In this document: positions 7,250 to 10,146 of the stretch, one piece after another | Layout of the letters: each line of letters begins with the position of its first letter | Position numbering within the stretch: the stretch's first letter is position 1 | Source of the DNA: an uncultured Christensenella sp. | Lineage (GTDB): Bacteria > Bacillota > Clostridia > Christensenellales > Borkfalkiaceae | Length of the DNA stretch: 10,146 nucleotides | NCBI GenBank assembly: GCA_905212395.1 | Contig: CAJMEI010000024.1 | Span: 1-10,146 of the forward strand | Direction of reading: 5' to 3' | The notes under the pieces: generated by a model | The model's input: only the letters and a program-made list of their open reading frames with translations | Databases searched by the model: none | Told to the model about the DNA's origin: nothing | Program-made: the position numbers and the translations under genes

Positions 7250-7346
7250 AATAAAAATCCTCCGTTTAATCCTCCCCGTAAGTGTGTTTTTCCGCTAAAA
7301 GCTTTCGCCAACGAATGCGGTAAATACGGGTGCGTATTTTATTAGC
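7250..7346 (-). promoter_or_regulatory. Structured 5' leader of rpsB, candidate S2 autoregulatory element
   Basis: The predicted leader of about 97 nt contains a perfect outer stem, CCCGTA (7330-7325) with TACGGG (7280-7275). This encloses CCGC (7320-7317) with GCGG (7295-7292), and an inner TTCG (7315-7312) with CGAA (7307-7304). A first SD-like GGGGAGG (7277-7271) begins inside the closing strand of the outer stem. The second, CGGAGG (7264-7259), is the one spaced for the rpsB ATG. Ribosomal protein operons are often controlled by binding of the protein to such leaders. That S2 acts here is inference; I cannot match the structure to a named family. Confidence 0.5.
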
Positions 7347-7352
7347 TTTAAA

Positions 7353-7381
7353 ATTATATCATAGCTCCGTCAAATTTTCAA
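7353..7381 (-). promoter_or_regulatory. Sigma-A type promoter of rpsB-tsf
   Basis: Minus-strand TTGAAA (7381-7376) and a perfect TATAAT (7358-7353) are separated by exactly 17 nt. Transcription should start near 7346, about 97 nt before the rpsB ATG. Upstream of the -35 are A-runs on the coding strand (7385-7415) that could act as an UP element, as often seen at strong translation-gene promoters. Confidence 0.8.
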
Positions 7382-7427
7382 CTGTTTTTTAACTATTTTT
7401 ACTTTTTTAATTTTTCTTATATTTGTC

Positions 7428-7456
7428 TTTACAAAAGCAAGCGTTTTTGATATAAT
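7428..7456 (+). promoter_or_regulatory. Sigma-A type promoter of the galK-like gene
   Basis: Plus-strand TTTACA (7428-7433) and a perfect TATAAT (7451-7456) are separated by 17 nt, with a predicted start near 7463 and a leader of about 83 nt. It diverges from the rpsB promoter; the two -35 elements are 46 bp apart across very T-rich DNA. purA downstream may share this promoter, since I see no convincing promoter in the galK-purA gap. Confidence 0.78.
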
Positions 7457-7464
7457 ATTTTTTG

Positions 7465-7518
7465 TAGGTTTTGTTTAAGACGCGTTTGAATTAACGCGAT
7501 ATTTTACCGTTAAACCTA
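7465..7518 (+). promoter_or_regulatory. Overlapping dyads in the galK-like leader (possible operator or RNA element)
   Basis: Just after the predicted transcription start, TAGGTTT (7465-7471) pairs with AAACCTA (7512-7518). Nested inside is CGCGTT (7481-7486) with AACGCG (7493-7498). A competing dyad, TTAACG (7491-7496) with CGTTAA (7508-7513) and an 11-nt spacer, overlaps both. The RBS at 7533-7537 is outside the stems and no T-run follows, so this is not an intrinsic terminator. Either a DNA-binding repressor site or a leader RNA fold would fit. Confidence 0.45.
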
Positions 7519-7545
7519 TTCATTAAATATATAGAGGTATGTTTT

Positions 7546-8760
7546 ATGGATTTTAAAACGCTGTACGGTGAGCATTGCGATATTGCTCGTCAAGAGAAAA
7601 GATTTAACGACGTAAGGGACGCGTTCGTAAAAGAAGAAGGCTGTGAACCCGAATACTATTTCTCGTCTTCGGGAAGAGCGGAAATTTTGGGCAACCACAC
7701 CGACCACAATCACGGAAAAGTTATGGTTGCGGCAATTTCTTGCGATATTGTTTGCGCGGTAAAAAAGACCGACGACAACAAAATTGTTATCGCATCTACC
7801 GATTACAACTCTTTAACCGTCGATATCAACGACACCGAACTCAATAAAAAAGAATACGGTTCTTCGCTTGCGTTGACCAAAGGAATAGTACATAAATTAA
7901 AAGAAATGGGCTATAAATTCGGCGGATTCGTAGCGCATACGGAATCTAACATATTCAAAGGCGCGGGCGTTTCGTCTTCCGCGGCGTTCGAAGTAATGGT
8001 TTGCGAAATAATCAACAAACTTTACTTAAACGAAGCTTTGGACGAAGTTACCAAAGCCGTAATTTCTCAATACAGCGAAAACGTTTATTTCGGAAAACCC
8101 TGCGGTCTTTTGGACCAAAGCGGAATTTCTATCGGTTCGCTTACTAAGCTCGACTTTAACGAACCCGAAAAACCCGTTATCACTAAGCTTACTCCCCCTA
8201 AGGGCTACACTTTGGTTATTACCAACACGGGCGGAAATCACGCTTCCTTAACCAAACACTACGCCGACATTAGAATAGAAATGGAAGAAGTTGCGGAATT
8301 TTTCGGCAAAAAAGTTTTAAGGGACGTTGACTATAACGACTTTATGGCTAATATGGATAAACTCAACGCGAGATTCCCCGGAAGAGCCATTTTAAGAGCT
8401 TTACACTTCTTTAACGAAAATAAGAGAGTCGACGAAGCCGAAAAAGCTTTGGCGTCGGGCGATACGCAAAAATTCTTAGACTGCGTAAACGCTTCGGGTA
8501 GAAGTTCTTTAACTTTACTTCAAAACTGTTGCGTCCCCGGCGACGTAGAACAACCTGTCGTTTTAGGAATAGAACTTTCCAGACAAATTATCAAAGACGG
8601 CGCTATAAGAGTTCACGGCGGTGGATTTGCAGGTTCTATAATCGCTTTCGTTGCGGATAAAGAAGTTAAAGACTACACCGAATATATGAAAAAAGTATTC
8701 GGAGAAGGCAACGTATTCGTTGCCGAAATAAGAATGGTCGGAACTACTTTCGTAAAATAA
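7546..8760 (+). CDS. galK: Galactokinase-like GHMP kinase
   Basis: Sugar kinase of the GHMP family, most likely phosphorylating galactose at C1 for the Leloir pathway. The 404-aa length and motif order fit galactokinase: motif 1 GRAEILGNHTDHN (43-55), ATP-binding motif 2 GAGVSSSAA (139-147), GLLDQ (187-191) with the probable catalytic base D190, and motif 3 GGGFAGS (358-364). Motif 1 differs from the classical GEHTDYN: the Glu that contacts the sugar is Asn50 and the Tyr is His54. The NTGGNHASLTKHYA segment (227-240) is also unlike E. coli GalK. I associate this variant with a clostridial galactokinase subfamily, but substrate identity is not certain. The start is supported by AGAGG with a spacer of about 8 nt; a nearby ATG at 7539 is out of frame. 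No galT or galE is adjacent; purA follows after 69 nt on the same strand. Confidence 0.85.
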   Translation: MDFKTLYGEHCDIARQEKRFNDVRDAFVKEEGCEPEYYFSSSGRAEILGNHTDHNHGKVMVAAISCDIVCAVKKTDDNKIVIASTDYNSLTVDINDTELNKKEYGSSLALTKGIVHKLKEMGYKFGGFVAHTESNIFKGAGVSSSAAFEVMVCEIINKLYLNEALDEVTKAVISQYSENVYFGKPCGLLDQSGISIGSLTKLDFNEPEKPVITKLTPPKGYTLVITNTGGNHASLTKHYADIRIEMEEVAEFFGKKVLRDVDYNDFMANMDKLNARFPGRAILRALHFFNENKRVDEAEKALASGDTQKFLDCVNASGRSSLTLLQNCCVPGDVEQPVVLGIELSRQIIKDGAIRVHGGGFAGSIIAFVADKEVKDYTEYMKKVFGEGNVFVAEIRMVGTTFVK

Positions 8761-8787
8761 TAAAAAAACACAATAAATAGGGCTATA

Positions 8788-8812
8788 AGTCGGTTAAAAG
8801 ATTTTACCGACT
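8788..8812 (+). promoter_or_regulatory. Hairpin just upstream of the purA ribosome binding site
   Basis: AGTCGGT (8788-8794) pairs with ACCGACT (8806-8812), and AAAA/TTTT extend the stem inward past one bulged T. It ends 8 nt before the GGAG (8821-8824) of purA. No T-run follows, so it is not an intrinsic terminator. It may be an RNA processing or stability element in a galK-purA transcript, or affect purA translation; its role is unknown. Confidence 0.5.
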
Positions 8813-8829
8813 AACCCATCGGAGAAAAA

Positions 8830-10104
8830 ATGCTTACATCTATTTGCGGAATTAACTGGGGCGACGAAGGAAAAGGCAGAATGGTTGACCTTTTATCTTC
8901 CGACTACGACGTAGTAGTAAGATACCAAGGCGGAAACAATGCGGGACATACCGTTATTAACGAAAAAGGTAAATTTATTTTAAACCTTCTTCCGTCGGGA
9001 ATTTTAAGAGATACCGTCGTAAACGTTATGGGTAACGGAATGGTTATCGATATAAAACATTTATGCGGAGAAATCGACTCTTTAACGAAAGCGGGAATAA
9101 AAATCACGCCTGAAAATTTAAAGATAAGCGATAAAGCGGTTATCGTAATGCCTTACAACGTTATGCAAGACTGCCTTGAAGAAGGTCGTTTAAAAGATAA
9201 AAAATACGGCTCGACGAGAAGGGGTATCGCTCCCATTTACGGCGATAAGTATATGAAAAAAGCTTTGCGTATGGGCGAACTTAAAAACCTTGCCCTTATG
9301 GAAGAAAGATTAAAAGATATTCTCGAATGGAAAAACCTTACCATAACTAATATTTACGGAGAAAAAGCTCTTGAATTAAAAGATATGGTAGAATATCTAG
9401 AAACCTACGGCAAAAGATTGGTAGATTTCGTTTGCGACACGGGACTGTATTTGAACAAAGCCAACGAAGAAGGCAAAAAAATTATGTTCGAAGCTCAACT
9501 CGGGGCGTTAAGGGATATAGACTTCGGTATTTATCCGTACACTACTTCTTCTAACACCATTTCGGCGTACGCGCCTATCGGAGCGGGCGTTCCTAATCTT
9601 AAAATAGATAAATCTATCGGAATTATGAAAGCTTACTCTACTTGCGTAGGAGAAGGTCCGTTTACCAGCGAATACTTTGGCGAACAAGCCGAAAAATTAA
9701 GAAAAGCGGGCGCGGAATACGGCGCGGCTACGGGCAGACCGAGAAGAGTCGGTGCGTTCGACGCGGTTGCTTCTCGCTACGGAATACGTTGTCAAGGCGC
9801 GGACGAAATTGCCGTTACAAAGCTTGACGTTTTAACGGGATTTGACGAATTAGAAATTACGGTAGCTTATTCTTATAAGGGCGAACAATTGGACGAATTC
9901 CCCTTTACCGATATTTTAGACGAATGTAAACCTATAAACATTAAAGTTAAAGGTTGGAAAGAAGATATCAGTAAAGCTAGAAAATTATCCGATTTACCCG
10001 AAAACTGCATAAACTATTTAAGAAAAATAGAAGAACTAACGAAATGCAAAATTAAATACGTTTCGGTCGGCGCAGAAAGAGAAGAATACGTAGTAATAGA
10101 CTAG
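8830..10104 (+). CDS. purA: Adenylosuccinate synthetase
   Basis: Joins IMP and aspartate using GTP to give adenylosuccinate, the first step from IMP to AMP; cytosolic. The 424-aa length is typical. The N-terminal phosphate-binding loop is INWGDEGKGR (8-17), with Asn in place of the usual Gln before WGDEGKG; D12 and, in GGNNAGH (34-40), H40 are the expected catalytic residues. Other matches are NLLPSGIL (52-59), GNGMVID (68-74), YTTSSNTISAYAPIGAGVP and CVGEGPFTSE in the middle, and ATGRPRRVGAFDAVASRYG then TKLDVLTGFDEL toward the C-terminus. The usual GTTGRGIGP is GSTRRGIAP here, and the FEGAQG segment reads FEAQLG, placing it in a diverged subfamily that I recall from clostridia. The start has GGAG with a 5-nt spacer. 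It follows galK and ends at a strong terminator. Confidence 0.95.
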   Translation: MLTSICGINWGDEGKGRMVDLLSSDYDVVVRYQGGNNAGHTVINEKGKFILNLLPSGILRDTVVNVMGNGMVIDIKHLCGEIDSLTKAGIKITPENLKISDKAVIVMPYNVMQDCLEEGRLKDKKYGSTRRGIAPIYGDKYMKKALRMGELKNLALMEERLKDILEWKNLTITNIYGEKALELKDMVEYLETYGKRLVDFVCDTGLYLNKANEEGKKIMFEAQLGALRDIDFGIYPYTTSSNTISAYAPIGAGVPNLKIDKSIGIMKAYSTCVGEGPFTSEYFGEQAEKLRKAGAEYGAATGRPRRVGAFDAVASRYGIRCQGADEIAVTKLDVLTGFDELEITVAYSYKGEQLDEFPFTDILDECKPINIKVKGWKEDISKARKLSDLPENCINYLRKIEELTKCKIKYVSVGAEREEYVVID

Positions 10105-10110
10105 TTTATT

Positions 10111-10140
10111 TCTGCCACGCAAAAGCGTGGCAGATTTTTT
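10111..10140 (+). terminator. Intrinsic terminator after purA
   Basis: A perfect 10-bp GC-rich stem, TCTGCCACGC (10111-10120) with GCGTGGCAGA (10125-10134), an AAAA loop, and six T residues. It begins 6 nt after the purA stop codon and should end the galK-purA transcript. The opposite strand has only a broken A/T tail, so it probably works mainly on the plus strand. Confidence 0.95.
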
Positions 10141-10146
10141 AAACTT

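Noticed and set aside
7358..7375. TTGACG at 7374-7369 (minus strand) as the -35 of the rpsB promoter
   Set aside because: Only 9 nt separate it from TATAAT; TTGAAA at 7381-7376 has the standard 17-nt spacing.
8753..8789. TAAAAT and TATAAG as -10 elements of a separate purA promoter
   Set aside because: Neither has a recognisable -35 at 16-18 nt, so transcription from the galK-like promoter is the simpler reading.

Overview
This window is a stretch of AT-rich chromosome from a low-GC Gram-positive bacterium, most likely an uncultured member of the Clostridia. The evidence is the conserved order rpsB-tsf-pyrH-frr-uppS-cdsA-dxr-rseP, strong AGGAG-type ribosome binding sites, A/T-ending codons, and PurA and GalK-like proteins of the types I associate with clostridial genomes. 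The assignment is by gene order and motifs recalled from memory, not by a database search. I see no mobile element, CRISPR array, tRNA, rRNA or phage signature.

Layout. The minus strand, read right to left, begins with a divergent promoter and a structured leader near 7250-7381. It then encodes ribosomal protein S2, EF-Ts, an intrinsic terminator (5731-5770), UMP kinase, ribosome recycling factor, undecaprenyl diphosphate synthase and CDP-diglyceride synthetase. The last three genes sit close together, and frr/uppS and uppS/cdsA overlap by 4 nt as ATGA. A strong terminator at 2801-2832 separates cdsA from DXP reductoisomerase (dxr) and the RseP/RasP site-2 protease. At the left edge the first 20 codons of another gene, apparently a small membrane or exported protein, run out of the window. 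The plus strand carries a galactokinase-like GHMP kinase (from 7546) with its own promoter and structured leader, then adenylosuccinate synthetase purA, closed by a textbook terminator at 10111-10140.

How the genes work together. rpsB, tsf and frr serve translation. pyrH makes UDP for pyrimidine nucleotides. dxr feeds the MEP isoprenoid pathway, whose products UppS elongates into the undecaprenyl carrier for cell wall synthesis. cdsA makes CDP-diacylglycerol for phospholipids. rseP handles regulated intramembrane proteolysis. The two internal terminators suggest at least three minus-strand transcription units: rpsB-tsf, pyrH-frr-uppS-cdsA and dxr-rseP.

Novelty. The window is essentially housekeeping, and I found no convincing undescribed system. 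The most useful second looks are the structured leader of rpsB (possible S2 autoregulation), the overlapping dyads in the galK-like leader, the altered sugar-recognition motif of that kinase, and the unidentified gene after rseP.
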